From the NCBI GenBank assembly GCA_038323025.1, contig JBBQGL010000023.1:1-32676 (forward strand): a stretch of DNA of 32,676 nucleotides, given 5' to 3'. The notes below the pieces were generated by a model. The model did no database searches. It was not told where the DNA came from and saw only the letters and a list, made by a program, of their open reading frames with translations. Position numbers and translations under genes: made by a program. Below, piece by piece: positions 20,517 through 29,027 of this stretch. Position 1 is the stretch's first letter; every line of letters begins with the position of its first letter. The DNA comes from JAFKKF01 sp038323025. GTDB lineage: Bacteria; Pseudomonadota; Alphaproteobacteria; Rhizobiales; Kaistiaceae.

Positions 20517-21188
20517 ATGCGCGTGCTGGTCGTCGAGGATGACGCCGATCTCAATCGCCAGCTCGTCGCCGCGCTGACCGAAGCCGGCTACGCGGTCGAT
20601 ACGGCGAGGGACGGCGAGGAGGGGCACTTCCTCGGCGACACTGAGCCCTATGATGCGGTCGTTCTCGATATCGGCCTGCCGATCAAGGACGGCATCAGCG
20701 TGCTGGAACAATGGCGCCGGGCCGGGCGCACCATGCCGGTGCTCATCCTCACCGCCCGCGACCGCTGGAGCGACAAGGTTCAGGGCATCGACGCCGGCGC
20801 CGACGACTACGTCGCCAAGCCGTTTCATATCGAAGAGGTGCTGGCGCGCGTGCGTGCTCTGGTTCGCCGCGCCGCCGGTCACGCCTCCAACGAGATCGAG
20901 TGCGGCCCGGTCCGTCTCGACGGACGTGCCGGCCGGGTGACGGTCAACGGCAATCCGGTGAAGCTCACGTCACACGAATACCGCGTGCTTGAGTACCTGA
21001 TGCTCCACCGCGATCGCGTGGTCTCGCGCACCGAGCTGATCGAGCATCTCTACGATCAGGACTTCGACCGCGATTCCAACACCATCGAGGTGTTCATCGG
21101 CCGCCTGCGCAAGAAGGTGCCCGCCGACCTGATCGAGACCATCCGCGGGCTCGGCTACCGGATCGTCGACCCGGGTCATGCGGCGTAA
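20517..21188 (+). CDS. feuP: OmpR-family response regulator, FeuP-like
   Basis: A 223-residue response regulator with receiver and winged-helix domains. Asp51 in VVLDIGLP is the predicted phosphorylation site; the acidic pocket is VEDD near the N-terminus and the conserved Lys is in YVAKPF. The DNA-binding part has KLTSHEYRVLEYLM, RTELIEHLYDQDFDRDSNTI and the end ETIRGLGYRI. The text GEEGHFLGDTEPYDAVVLD and DQDFDRDSNT are characteristic of rhizobial FeuP, which controls cyclic glucan export genes in S. meliloti. The start ATG at 20517 is fixed by the receiver domain. It overlaps the kinase gene by 11 bp. Confidence 0.85.
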   Translation: MRVLVVEDDADLNRQLVAALTEAGYAVDTARDGEEGHFLGDTEPYDAVVLDIGLPIKDGISVLEQWRRAGRTMPVLILTARDRWSDKVQGIDAGADDYVAKPFHIEEVLARVRALVRRAAGHASNEIECGPVRLDGRAGRVTVNGNPVKLTSHEYRVLEYLMLHRDRVVSRTELIEHLYDQDFDRDSNTIEVFIGRLRKKVPADLIETIRGLGYRIVDPGHAA

Positions 21189-22548
21189 CTCGCTTGCGTT
21201 CCGCCTGATCGCCTCCGCCGCGCTGTGGAGCGCGGTGGCGCTGGTCGCCGCCGCCCTGATCATCACCCAGCTCTATCGCCAGGCGGTCGAGGAGGCCTTC
21301 GACGAACGCCTCGGCGTATATCTCACCACTCTCGTGGGGCAGCTCGCCAACCAGAGCCCGTCGGCCCTCAGCGACCCCGGCAATCTCAGCGAACAGCGCT
21401 TCGAGAACCCCTATTCGGGCTGGTACTGGCAGGTGCGCCGGCGCGACGGCGGGCCGGTCGTCGTCGCCTCCAAATCGCTCTTCAACGATGTCATCAACGT
21501 CCCCGCCGACGCCACCCGCCGCGTGGTCGAGGTGGGGGTGAATTCGCTGGACCTGGTCGGGCCCGACGGGCAGGCGCTGCGCGCGCTCGACCGCGAGATC
21601 GATTTCGGCCCCGGCAACAGCTACGACGTGCTGGTTGCCGGCAACGCCGGCGCCGTGCAGGACCAGATCGCGACGTTCCGGCGGAGCGTCATCCTCACGC
21701 TTCTGGTCTTCGGCGTCGGGCTCGTCCTCTCCACCACCATCCAGATGCGCTGGGTCCTGCGGCCGCTCGACCGGGTGCGCCAGGCACTTGCCGCGCTCCG
21801 CTCCGGCAAGGAGACCCGGATTACCGGCCCGTTCCCGGCCGAGATCGAGCCGCTGGCAAGGGAACTGAACGCGCTACTCGATTCGAACCAGGAGATCATC
21901 GAGCGCGCCCGCACCCAGGTCGGCAACCTCGCCCATGCGCTGAAGACGCCGCTGAGCGTGATCACCAACGAGGCGCGGGCGAACGAGGGGCCCCTTGCTG
22001 GCAAGGTCGCCGAGCAGGCCGAGATCATGCGCCTGCAGGTCAACCACTACCTCGACCGTGCCCGCATCGCGGCGCGCTCGCGCGTTATTGGCGCCGTCAC
22101 CGAGGTCGAACCGGTGATCGCGCGGCTGGTGCGGACGATGGACCGCATCCACGACGATCGCGACATCACCGTCAGTGCCCATGTCGCCGGCCACGCGCTC
22201 TTTCGCGGCGAGCAGCAGGACCTCGAGGAGATCGTCGGCAACCTCGTCGACAACGCCTGCAAGTGGGCGGAGAGCGAGGTGTTGATCGATGTCGGCTATG
22301 AGAAGCCGGCGGACGACGAGGCGCCCGGCCGGCTGACCCTCAACATCGACGACAACGGTCCGGGCCTCGCCGAGGAGCAGCGCGCCGAGGCAACCCGCCG
22401 CGGCCGCAGGCTGGATGAGACCAAGCCGGGCTCCGGACTGGGGCTCTCCATCGTCGCTGAACTGGTCGCCCTCTATGACGGCAGGTTCAGCCTCGACCGC
22501 TCGCCGGCCGGCGGTTTGCGGGCGACTATAGAATTGCCGGCTGCATGA
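21178..22548 (+). CDS. feuQ: Sensor histidine kinase, FeuQ/PhoQ-like
   Basis: A 456-residue membrane kinase. Two membrane segments (about residues 9-32 and 170-190) enclose a periplasmic sensor domain of about 140 residues containing YSGWYWQVRRRDGG. A HAMP-like region follows, then the dimerisation helix NLAHALKTPLSVI with His253 as phosphorylation site. The ATPase domain has EEIVGNLVDNACKWAES (N box), DDNGPGLAEEQ (G1) and GSGLGLSIVAEL (G2). The HALKTPL form of the H box is typical of the PhoQ/FeuQ group. It starts inside the end of feuP and together with the small exported protein forms a three-gene signalling unit. Confidence 0.85.
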   Translation: MRRNSLAFRLIASAALWSAVALVAAALIITQLYRQAVEEAFDERLGVYLTTLVGQLANQSPSALSDPGNLSEQRFENPYSGWYWQVRRRDGGPVVVASKSLFNDVINVPADATRRVVEVGVNSLDLVGPDGQALRALDREIDFGPGNSYDVLVAGNAGAVQDQIATFRRSVILTLLVFGVGLVLSTTIQMRWVLRPLDRVRQALAALRSGKETRITGPFPAEIEPLARELNALLDSNQEIIERARTQVGNLAHALKTPLSVITNEARANEGPLAGKVAEQAEIMRLQVNHYLDRARIAARSRVIGAVTEVEPVIARLVRTMDRIHDDRDITVSAHVAGHALFRGEQQDLEEIVGNLVDNACKWAESEVLIDVGYEKPADDEAPGRLTLNIDDNGPGLAEEQRAEATRRGRRLDETKPGSGLGLSIVAELVALYDGRFSLDRSPAGGLRATIELPAA

Positions 22549-22618
22549 GCAGTCCGGCATCCCATTTCCGCCATGGTTCGGTGCGAACCGGGCGCGGTTT
22601 CCGTGATGAGGGCGAACG

Positions 22619-23005
22619 ATGATGGGGCGCGTGCGGGCGGGGGCGGTCGGCCTCCTCGCTCTGTTTGTCGCGGGTTGCCAGTCGCTGGGCACCGGCGGCT
22701 CCGTCGGCGGTTCGCTCTCGACCGGCCTCTACGCCGGGCCGATCGGGCACAACCTCAGCTCGGCCGCGGTGCGCGCCGCACGCGACGCCGAGTACCGCGC
22801 CCTCGAGTTCGGGAAGATCGGCGCGCCGGTCGACTGGAAGAGCGGCGACGCCCACGGCGAGGTCACGCCGGGAGCCTCCTATCGCGTCAATGCCTATGAC
22901 TGCCGCGACTACACCCACAGCATCACCATCGGCACGGCCCCGGCGCAATCGGCCCGCGGCACCGCCTGCCGCCAGGCCAACGGCGTCTGGCAGCCGGTCA
23001 CGTGA
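22619..23005 (+). CDS. Surface-antigen-like lipoprotein
   Basis: A 128-residue lipoprotein. The signal peptide ends in a lipobox (LLALFVAGC), with Cys acylated after cleavage. The mature part has a glycine- and serine-rich start and a C-terminal domain of the 17-kDa surface-antigen kind: AARDAEYRALEFGKIGAPVD, then SYRVNAYDCRDYTHSITIG, QSARGTACRQANGVWQPV. The two cysteines in this end may form a disulfide. It lies 70 bp after the kinase gene on the same strand and may be cotranscribed. The family is common in Hyphomicrobiales, with no known biochemical activity. Confidence 0.8.
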   Translation: MMGRVRAGAVGLLALFVAGCQSLGTGGSVGGSLSTGLYAGPIGHNLSSAAVRAARDAEYRALEFGKIGAPVDWKSGDAHGEVTPGASYRVNAYDCRDYTHSITIGTAPAQSARGTACRQANGVWQPVT

Positions 23006-23099
23006 GGCGGCCGACGGCCCAGGGAGTCCGCCCCGCCATTGCCTTCCGCCGGTTCGCGACACTATGTCTGCGGCGCGAAAATGGGGGCGAGGCTAGAGC

Positions 23100-24221
23100 T
23101 TGGCGATGATCCTCTGGGTCGTCATGGCCGTGTTGGCGGTTGCCACGTCGCTGTCGGTGCTGGTGCCGCTTTATCGCGGGCGCCGGCCGGCCGTCGGCGA
23201 GGGCCAGGCCGCGCTCGCCATCTACAAGGATCAGCTCGGCGAGGTCGAGCGCGACTTTGCCCGCGGCGTCATCGGCGCCGAGGAGGCCGGAGCGGCCCGG
23301 ACCGAGATCGCCCGCCGCGCCATCAAGGCCGACGCCGCGCCGCTTGAAGTGCCCACCGCCGCGGGGACCGCGGACCAGCCCCGCCGGGTTGCCGCGGTGG
23401 TCGCGGTGCTCGCCGTTCCGCTTTTCGCGGTCGGCCTCTATCTTCTCCTCGGCTCGCCGCAACTGCCCGACCGGCCGCTTGCCGCGCGGCTGGACGGGCC
23501 GCTCGAGGCCGCCGACCTTCCCGCCCTGGTCGCCCGCGTCGAGACTCACCTCGCCGCGTCGCCGAACGACGGGCAGGGGTGGGCGCTGATCGCCCCGGTC
23601 TACCTGAAGACCGGGCGCAACGACGACGCCGTCCGCGCCTTCTCCAACGCCATTCGCCTGCTCGGGCCGACCGCCGAACGCGAGGCCGATCTCGGCGACG
23701 CCATCATGCGCGCCAGCCAGGGCATGGTCACCGAAGACGCGCGCCTGGCGTTCCAGAAGGCCAGCGAGCTAGACCCCGCGGCGGTCAAGCCGCGCTTCTT
23801 CCTGGCGGTCGGATTGACCCAGCAGGGCGCCCGCGATCAGGCTACCGCCGCCTGGCACGCGCTGCTGCAGGGCGCGCCCGACGATGCGCCGTGGGTGCCG
23901 GTCGCGCGCCAGGCGCTCGCCAGCCTCGACCAACCCGTTCCACCCGGACCGAGCGCGGCCGAGGTCGATGCGGCCTCGAAAATGACGCCAGAGCAGCGCC
24001 AGGCCATGATCAGCGGCATGGTCGACCAGCTCGCGGCCAGGCTCCAGGCAAATCCGGCTGACGCCGATGGTTGGGCACGCCTGATCCAGTCCTATATGGT
24101 CCTCGGCCGGAAGGAAGACGCCACCGTCGCGCTCGCCAGAGCGCGCACCGCACTGGCCGGGCAGGCCGACCGGCTGGCGGCCGTCGAGGCGGCCGCACGC
24201 TCGTCAGGCCTGATCGAATGA
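23100..24221 (+). CDS. ccmI: Cytochrome c maturation protein CcmI (CycH)
   Basis: A 373-residue apocytochrome chaperone of the System I cytochrome c maturation pathway, which holds apocytochrome c for heme ligation by CcmFH. Two membrane segments (start ILWVVMAVLAVATSLSVLVP, second at about 98-115) enclose a cytoplasmic leucine/arginine-rich loop with AALAIYKDQLGEVERDFARG. The periplasmic part carries TPR helices (GWALIAPVYLKTGRNDDAV, GWARLIQSYMVLGRKEDATV). GAGG seven bases before a TTG at 23100 favours that start; ATG 23106 is the alternative. It begins the ccmIEFH operon. Confidence 0.92.
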   Translation: MAMILWVVMAVLAVATSLSVLVPLYRGRRPAVGEGQAALAIYKDQLGEVERDFARGVIGAEEAGAARTEIARRAIKADAAPLEVPTAAGTADQPRRVAAVVAVLAVPLFAVGLYLLLGSPQLPDRPLAARLDGPLEAADLPALVARVETHLAASPNDGQGWALIAPVYLKTGRNDDAVRAFSNAIRLLGPTAEREADLGDAIMRASQGMVTEDARLAFQKASELDPAAVKPRFFLAVGLTQQGARDQATAAWHALLQGAPDDAPWVPVARQALASLDQPVPPGPSAAEVDAASKMTPEQRQAMISGMVDQLAARLQANPADADGWARLIQSYMVLGRKEDATVALARARTALAGQADRLAAVEAAARSSGLIE

Positions 24222-24240
24222 CAAGGAACGGCCTGAAGCC

Positions 24241-24687
24241 ATGACCCGCAAACAACGGCGACTGACCCTGATCGGTCTCTCCGGTGCCGTGCTCGCGGTC
24301 GCGGCCGGGCTGGCGCTCTATGGCCTCACTGATCGCATCACGTTCTTCAGCACGCCGAGCGAGATCGCCGCCAAGGCCGTCGCGCCCGGCGCGCGCGTCC
24401 GCCTCGGCGGGCTGGTCAAGGACGGCAGCGTGGTCAAGGCGGAGGGCGGCAATGTCAGGTTCGTCGTCACCGATGGAAGCGCATCGGTCGACGTCGCCTA
24501 CCAGGGCATCCTCCCGGACCTGTTCCGCGAGGGGCAGGGCGTCGTCGCCGAAGGCGTGATCGCGCCCGACCGGTCGCTCGTCGCCGACACGATCCTCGCC
24601 AAGCACGACGAGCGCTACATGCCGAAGGAGGTGGTCGAGGCGCTGAAGAAACAGGGCGTCTGGCAGGAAAGCACGGCGCCCAAATGA
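24241..24687 (+). CDS. ccmE: Cytochrome c maturation heme chaperone CcmE (CycJ)
   Basis: A 148-residue periplasmic heme chaperone with an N-terminal membrane anchor (LTLIGLSGAVLAVAAGLALY). CcmE binds heme covalently through a histidine and passes it to CcmFH. The domain is an OB-fold (FFSTPSEIAAK, VRLGGLVKDGSVV, VDVAYQGILPDLFREGQ). The heme-binding motif LAKHDERYMP is intact, with His122 and Tyr126. The stop overlaps the ccmF start as ATGA, so the genes are coupled. Confidence 0.96.
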   Translation: MTRKQRRLTLIGLSGAVLAVAAGLALYGLTDRITFFSTPSEIAAKAVAPGARVRLGGLVKDGSVVKAEGGNVRFVVTDGSASVDVAYQGILPDLFREGQGVVAEGVIAPDRSLVADTILAKHDERYMPKEVVEALKKQGVWQESTAPK

Positions 24688-26705
24688 TCGCCGAACTCGG
24701 CCACTTCGCACTCGTCCTCGCGCTGGTGCTGGCGCTGGTGCAATCGTCGCTGCCGCTGTGGGGCGCACTGCGGAACGACCAGCGGCTGATCGGCGTGGCG
24801 CCGCCGGCGGCGCTGGTGCAGTTTCTGCTCGTCGGCCTCTCGTTCGCCGCTCTGGTTCAGGCCCACGTCGTCTCGGATTTCTCGCTGACCAACGTGGTCG
24901 AGAACTCCCATTCGGCGAAGCCGCTCCTCTACAAGATCACCGGCGTGTGGGGGAACCACGAGGGCTCGATGCTCCTCTGGGTGCTCATCCTCGCCCTTTT
25001 CGGAGCCCTCGTCGCCGCCTTCGGCCGCAACCTGCCCGACCGGCTTAAGGCGCTGGTGCTGGCGGTTCAGGCGTGGATCGCGGCGGCCTTCCTTCTCTTC
25101 ATCCTCTTCACGTCGAACCCGTTCCTGCGGCTCGACCCCGCGCCGATCGAGGGCAACGACCTCAATCCCGTCCTCCAGGACATCGGCCTCGCCATCCATC
25201 CGCCGCTTCTCTATCTCGGCTATGTCGGCTGTTCGATCTCGTTCGCCTTCGCGGTAGCGGCGCTGATCGACGGGCGCATCGATGCCGCCTGGGCACGCTG
25301 GGTCAGGCCGTGGACGCTGATGGCGTGGCTCTTCCTCACCCTCGGCATCGCCATGGGCTCCTACTGGGCCTACTACACCCTCGGCTGGGGCGGCTTCTGG
25401 TTCTGGGACCCGGTCGAGAACGCGTCGCTGATGCCGTGGCTGGCGGCGACCGCGCTGCTGCATTCCGCCGTCGTGATGGAAAAGCGCGACGCGCTGAAGA
25501 TCTGGACGGTTCTGCTGGCGATCCTCGCCTTTTCGCTGAGCCTGATCGGGACCTTCCTCGTTCGTTCCGGCGTGCTGACCTCGGTCCACGCCTTCGCTTC
25601 CGATCCGACGCGCGGGGTTTTCATTCTGGTGATCCTCTGCCTGTTCATCGGCGGGGCGCTGACCCTCTTTGCCTTCCGTGCCGGTACGCTCGCGCCCGGC
25701 GGAATCTTCGCGCCGATCAGCCGCGAAGGGGCGCTCGTCCTCAACAACCTGTTTCTCACTGCCGCCGCGGCGACCGTCATCGTCGGCACTCTCTATCCGC
25801 TCGCCCTCGAAGCCCTGACCGGCGAACGCATCTCGGTCGGTCCGCCCTTCTTCAATTTGACCTTCGGCCCGCTGGTGGTGCCGCTTCTTGTCGTCGTGCC
25901 CTTCGGCCCCCTGCTGGCGTGGAAACGCGGCGACATCCGCGCGGCGGCCGAGCGCCTGTTCGCAGCGCTTGCCGCGGCGATCCTCGTCGCCGTTGCGGCG
26001 GCGGTGATCATGGGCGGGCAAAACCTGCTGGCGGTCTTCGGCGTCGGCCTCGGCGCGTGGCTGATCGTCGGCGCGCTTGCCGAGCTGGCCTTCCGCATAA
26101 GGCTTTTCGCGGCACCGCTGGGCGACAGCCTCCGCCGCCTTGTCGGCCTGCCGCGTTCGGCGCTCGGCACCACCATCGCCCATCTCGGCGTCGGCATGAC
26201 GGTGCTTGGTATCGTCGCCGCGACCGCCTGGGCCGGCGAGCAGATCCTCACCATGCGCCCGGGCGAGACCGCGCAGATCGCGTCCTATTCGGTGACGCTC
26301 GACGGATTCGGAGCCGACGATGCGGCCGGGCAGGCGGTATCGAAACTGCCGGTGACGCGCCCGGGGCCAAACTACCGCGAAACCGTCGCGCACTTCACCG
26401 TCCGCCATGGCGGCACGGTTGCCGCCGTCATGGAGCCCGCGAAGCGCGACTTCGCGGCCCGCGCCACCACCACCAGCGAATCGGCGCTGGCGACGTTCTG
26501 GCCGTCGCAGCTCTACATCTCGCTCGGCGATATCGCGGCGGACGGAGCGACCACGGTGCGCATCTACTGGAAGCCACTCGTAACGCTTATCTGGCTGGGC
26601 GCCGTGGTCATGGCCCTCGGCGGGCTGTTCTCGCTGAGCGACCGGCGGCTGCGGGTCGGCGCGCCTCGTCCGGCCCGCGCCGCCGTAACGGTGCCGGCCG
26701 AGTGA
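24684..26705 (+). CDS. ccmF: Heme lyase subunit CcmF (CycK)
   Basis: A 673-residue polytopic membrane protein that transfers heme from CcmE to the CXXCH motif of apocytochrome c. The tryptophan-rich WWD segment (GWGGFWFWDPVENASLMPWL) faces the periplasm. The conserved histidines in HEGSMLLW and in IHPPLLYLGYVG, and further on LLHSAVVMEKR, serve heme ligation. About fourteen hydrophobic segments and the C-terminal soluble part (about residues 520-640) match the family's usual 650-680 residues. It is translationally coupled to ccmE upstream (ATGA) and to ccmH downstream (GTGA). Confidence 0.97.
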   Translation: MIAELGHFALVLALVLALVQSSLPLWGALRNDQRLIGVAPPAALVQFLLVGLSFAALVQAHVVSDFSLTNVVENSHSAKPLLYKITGVWGNHEGSMLLWVLILALFGALVAAFGRNLPDRLKALVLAVQAWIAAAFLLFILFTSNPFLRLDPAPIEGNDLNPVLQDIGLAIHPPLLYLGYVGCSISFAFAVAALIDGRIDAAWARWVRPWTLMAWLFLTLGIAMGSYWAYYTLGWGGFWFWDPVENASLMPWLAATALLHSAVVMEKRDALKIWTVLLAILAFSLSLIGTFLVRSGVLTSVHAFASDPTRGVFILVILCLFIGGALTLFAFRAGTLAPGGIFAPISREGALVLNNLFLTAAAATVIVGTLYPLALEALTGERISVGPPFFNLTFGPLVVPLLVVVPFGPLLAWKRGDIRAAAERLFAALAAAILVAVAAAVIMGGQNLLAVFGVGLGAWLIVGALAELAFRIRLFAAPLGDSLRRLVGLPRSALGTTIAHLGVGMTVLGIVAATAWAGEQILTMRPGETAQIASYSVTLDGFGADDAAGQAVSKLPVTRPGPNYRETVAHFTVRHGGTVAAVMEPAKRDFAARATTTSESALATFWPSQLYISLGDIAADGATTVRIYWKPLVTLIWLGAVVMALGGLFSLSDRRLRVGAPRPARAAVTVPAE

Positions 26706-27199
26706 GCCGTCTGCGAGCTTCCACGCGCGCCCGCGCCGCCGCCTGGCTTCTTGCGGCAGGAGTGGCGATTGCCTCGCCGGCCTTCGCCGTAACCCCTGAC
26801 GAGATCTTGAAGGATCCGGTACTGGAGACACGCGCGCGATCGCTCTCCGCCGAGCTCCGCTGCCTGGTGTGTCAGAACCAGTCCATCGACGAATCGGATG
26901 CGCCGCTCGCTCACGACATCCGGGTACTGCTCCGCGAGCGCCTTTCCGCCGGCGACAGCGATGCAGCGGTCATGGCCTTCCTCGTCGCCCGCTACGGCGA
27001 GTTCATCCTGCTGAAGCCGCCGTTCGCGCTGAACACGGTTCTCCTCTGGGGAACGCCGGTGGCGGTTCTGGCGATCGGGGCCGGCGTGATAGTGCTGATT
27101 CTTCGCCGGAGACGCGAAACCACCGTCCTCGCCCTCTCGGCCGACGAGCGGACGAAGCTCTCCCGGATCATGGAAGCGGAGCCGGATCGGCGCGGCTAA
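26702..27199 (+). CDS. ccmH: Cytochrome c maturation protein CcmH (CycL)
   Basis: A 165-residue protein that reduces the apocytochrome cysteines and works with CcmF. A signal peptide (WLLAAGVAIASPAFA) is followed by the thiol motif LRCLVCQNQSIDES, with the redox pair in CLVC, then ARYGEFILLKPPF. A C-terminal membrane helix (LLWGTPVAVLAIGAGVIVLIL) and a short cytoplasmic tail complete it. The GTG start lies in the stop of ccmF (GTGA). It is the short, one-domain form common in alphaproteobacteria, where CcmI is a separate gene. Confidence 0.95.
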   Translation: MSRLRASTRARAAAWLLAAGVAIASPAFAVTPDEILKDPVLETRARSLSAELRCLVCQNQSIDESDAPLAHDIRVLLRERLSAGDSDAAVMAFLVARYGEFILLKPPFALNTVLLWGTPVAVLAIGAGVIVLILRRRRETTVLALSADERTKLSRIMEAEPDRRG

Positions 27200-27356
27200 C
27201 CCGATTTAGCCAATCCCGCCAAGCCCTTCCCGACATTACCGAAGTTTAACCCGGCTGACAGTGGTCCGTAAGGTGGCCGTTCCCATATTCGTTTGCATCC
27301 GGCGCGGCACCCGGTTTGGGTTGCGCGCCTCTTCGAGCGGCCACGGAGTGAACAAA

Positions 27357-28880
27357 ATGAATGATCTCGACAATCGCCCTGGCGACCGGATGCGCAAGTT
27401 CCGCACCCGCGCCCTTCTCGGTAGCGCTGTAGCGCTGTTTCTCGGCGGTGCCTTCTTTGCCGGCAATGTCGTCGGCCCGAACACGACCCCGGCTTTTGCC
27501 GATGCGGTTCACGTCGAAGGTGTCCAGCCTCTCAGCTTTGCCGATCTGGTCGACAAGGTACGCCCCGCCGTCGTCAGCGTCCGGGTCAAGTCGCCGGCAG
27601 CGGACGAGGTTTCGGGCGATCCCAGCGACATGATGCCCTTCTTCGACATGCCCCCTGGCTCGCCGATGGAGAAGTTCTTCAAGCAGTTCCGCCAGTCGCC
27701 CCAGAACCAGGGCCCGCAGCGCAAGCGGCCTCAGTCCATGAGCCTCGGTTCGGGGTTCTTCGTCTCGGACGACGGCTATGTCGTTACCAACAACCACGTC
27801 GTCGACAAGGGCGACTCGGTCACCGTCATCACCGACGACGGCACCGAATACACCGCCAAGGTCGTCGGCAAGGACGACAAGACCGACCTCGCGGTCCTCA
27901 AGGTGAACTCGGATACCAAGTTCACCTACGTCAAGCTCGCCACCGGCGATGTCCGGGTCGGCGACTGGGTGGTGGCGGTTGGCAATCCGTTCGGCCTCGG
28001 CGGCACCGTCACGGCGGGAATCGTCTCGGCCCGTGGGCGTGAAATTGGCGCCGGTCCCTATGACGACTTCATCCAGATTGACGCGCCGGTCAACCGCGGC
28101 AACTCCGGCGGCCCGACCTTCAATACGAAGGGCGAAGTCATCGGCGTCAACACCGCCATCTTCTCGCCGTCGGGCGGCAGCGTCGGCATCGCATTCGACA
28201 TTCCCGCCTCGACCGTCCAGCGCATCATGACCGACATCAAGGATCACGGTTCGGTGGTGCGGGGCTGGCTGGGCGTCCAGATCCAGCCGGTTACCCGCGT
28301 CATTGCCGACAGCCTCAAGTTGAAGGACGCCGCCGGAGCGCTCGTCTCCGAGCCCCAGGACGGCAGCCCCGCGGCTGCGGCCGGCCTCAAGTCGGGCGAC
28401 ACGATCGTGGCGGTCAACGACAAGCCGGTGAAGGATCCGCGCGCCCTGGCGATGACCATCGCCGATATGGCGCCGGGCACCAAGGTCAAGGTTACCTACT
28501 GGCGCGATGGTGCGAGCCACGACGCTGACGTGACCCTCGGCACCCTGCCGACGACCGCGCAGCAGGCCTCGCTCGACAAGAGCAACACGCCGGACGCGGT
28601 CAAGCCGTCCGCTCTCGACGACTTCGGCCTGTCGCTCGGTCCTTCCGACGACAAGACCGGTGTGGTCATCACCGACGTCGACCCGAGCGGTCAGGGCGCC
28701 GAAAACGGCCTGCAGGCGGGAGATGTGATCCTAGCGGTCGGCGACAAGGCGGTTACGTCTCCGACTCAGGTCGAGAAGCAGGTGGCCGACGCCAAATCCG
28801 GCGGCCAGAAGGCAGTATTGCTTCGGGTGAGGTCCAGCGACGGCACGCGCTTCGTGGCGTTGTCGTTCGCGCGCACCTGA
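27357..28880 (+). CDS. degP: Do/DegP-family periplasmic serine protease
   Basis: A 507-residue periplasmic protease and chaperone of the HtrA/Do family that removes misfolded envelope proteins. A signal anchor (ALLGSAVALFLGGAFFAGNV) precedes the protease domain with the triad His147 (VTNNHVVD), Asp177 (DLAVLK) and Ser250 (NRGNSGGP). Two PDZ domains follow, the first near residues 300-390 (GWLGVQIQPV, SPAAAAGLKSGDTIVAVND) and the second near 420-505 (GAENGLQAGDVILAVGDKAV). A glycine-free, methionine-rich insert (DMMPFFDMPPGSPMEKFFK) lies before the triad, as in rhizobial members. GGAG precedes the ATG; the frame is open to 27261 but that part is not a signal sequence. Confidence 0.95.
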   Translation: MNDLDNRPGDRMRKFRTRALLGSAVALFLGGAFFAGNVVGPNTTPAFADAVHVEGVQPLSFADLVDKVRPAVVSVRVKSPAADEVSGDPSDMMPFFDMPPGSPMEKFFKQFRQSPQNQGPQRKRPQSMSLGSGFFVSDDGYVVTNNHVVDKGDSVTVITDDGTEYTAKVVGKDDKTDLAVLKVNSDTKFTYVKLATGDVRVGDWVVAVGNPFGLGGTVTAGIVSARGREIGAGPYDDFIQIDAPVNRGNSGGPTFNTKGEVIGVNTAIFSPSGGSVGIAFDIPASTVQRIMTDIKDHGSVVRGWLGVQIQPVTRVIADSLKLKDAAGALVSEPQDGSPAAAAGLKSGDTIVAVNDKPVKDPRALAMTIADMAPGTKVKVTYWRDGASHDADVTLGTLPTTAQQASLDKSNTPDAVKPSALDDFGLSLGPSDDKTGVVITDVDPSGQGAENGLQAGDVILAVGDKAVTSPTQVEKQVADAKSGGQKAVLLRVRSSDGTRFVALSFART

Positions 28881-28938
28881 CCCCGCGACGGAGGTGAGGA
28901 ATCTCGATCGTCGCCCCGAGACCCTTGCCTTGCGCAGA

Positions 28939-28973
28939 CGGCAGGCCGGCCCCCGGCCTGCCGCTCTCTTTTT
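28939..28973 (+). terminator. Intrinsic terminator after degP
   Basis: CGGCAGGCCGG and CCGGCCTGCCG (11-bp perfect arms, 28939-28949 and 28953-28963) with loop CCC, followed by CTCTCTTTTT. It ends 55 bp before the response-regulator gene, so that gene should have its own promoter or rely on read-through. Confidence 0.85.
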
Positions 28974-29027
28974 CAGCTACCGCAATGCTAGGATCGGGGC
29001 TCCGACAGCACCACATGTGATCGCGCC

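Noticed and set aside
24615..26831. 738-codon open frame on the minus strand opposite ccmF
   Set aside because: Highly charged, repetitive translation typical of the antisense of a GC-rich gene; ccmF on the plus strand has complete family motifs.
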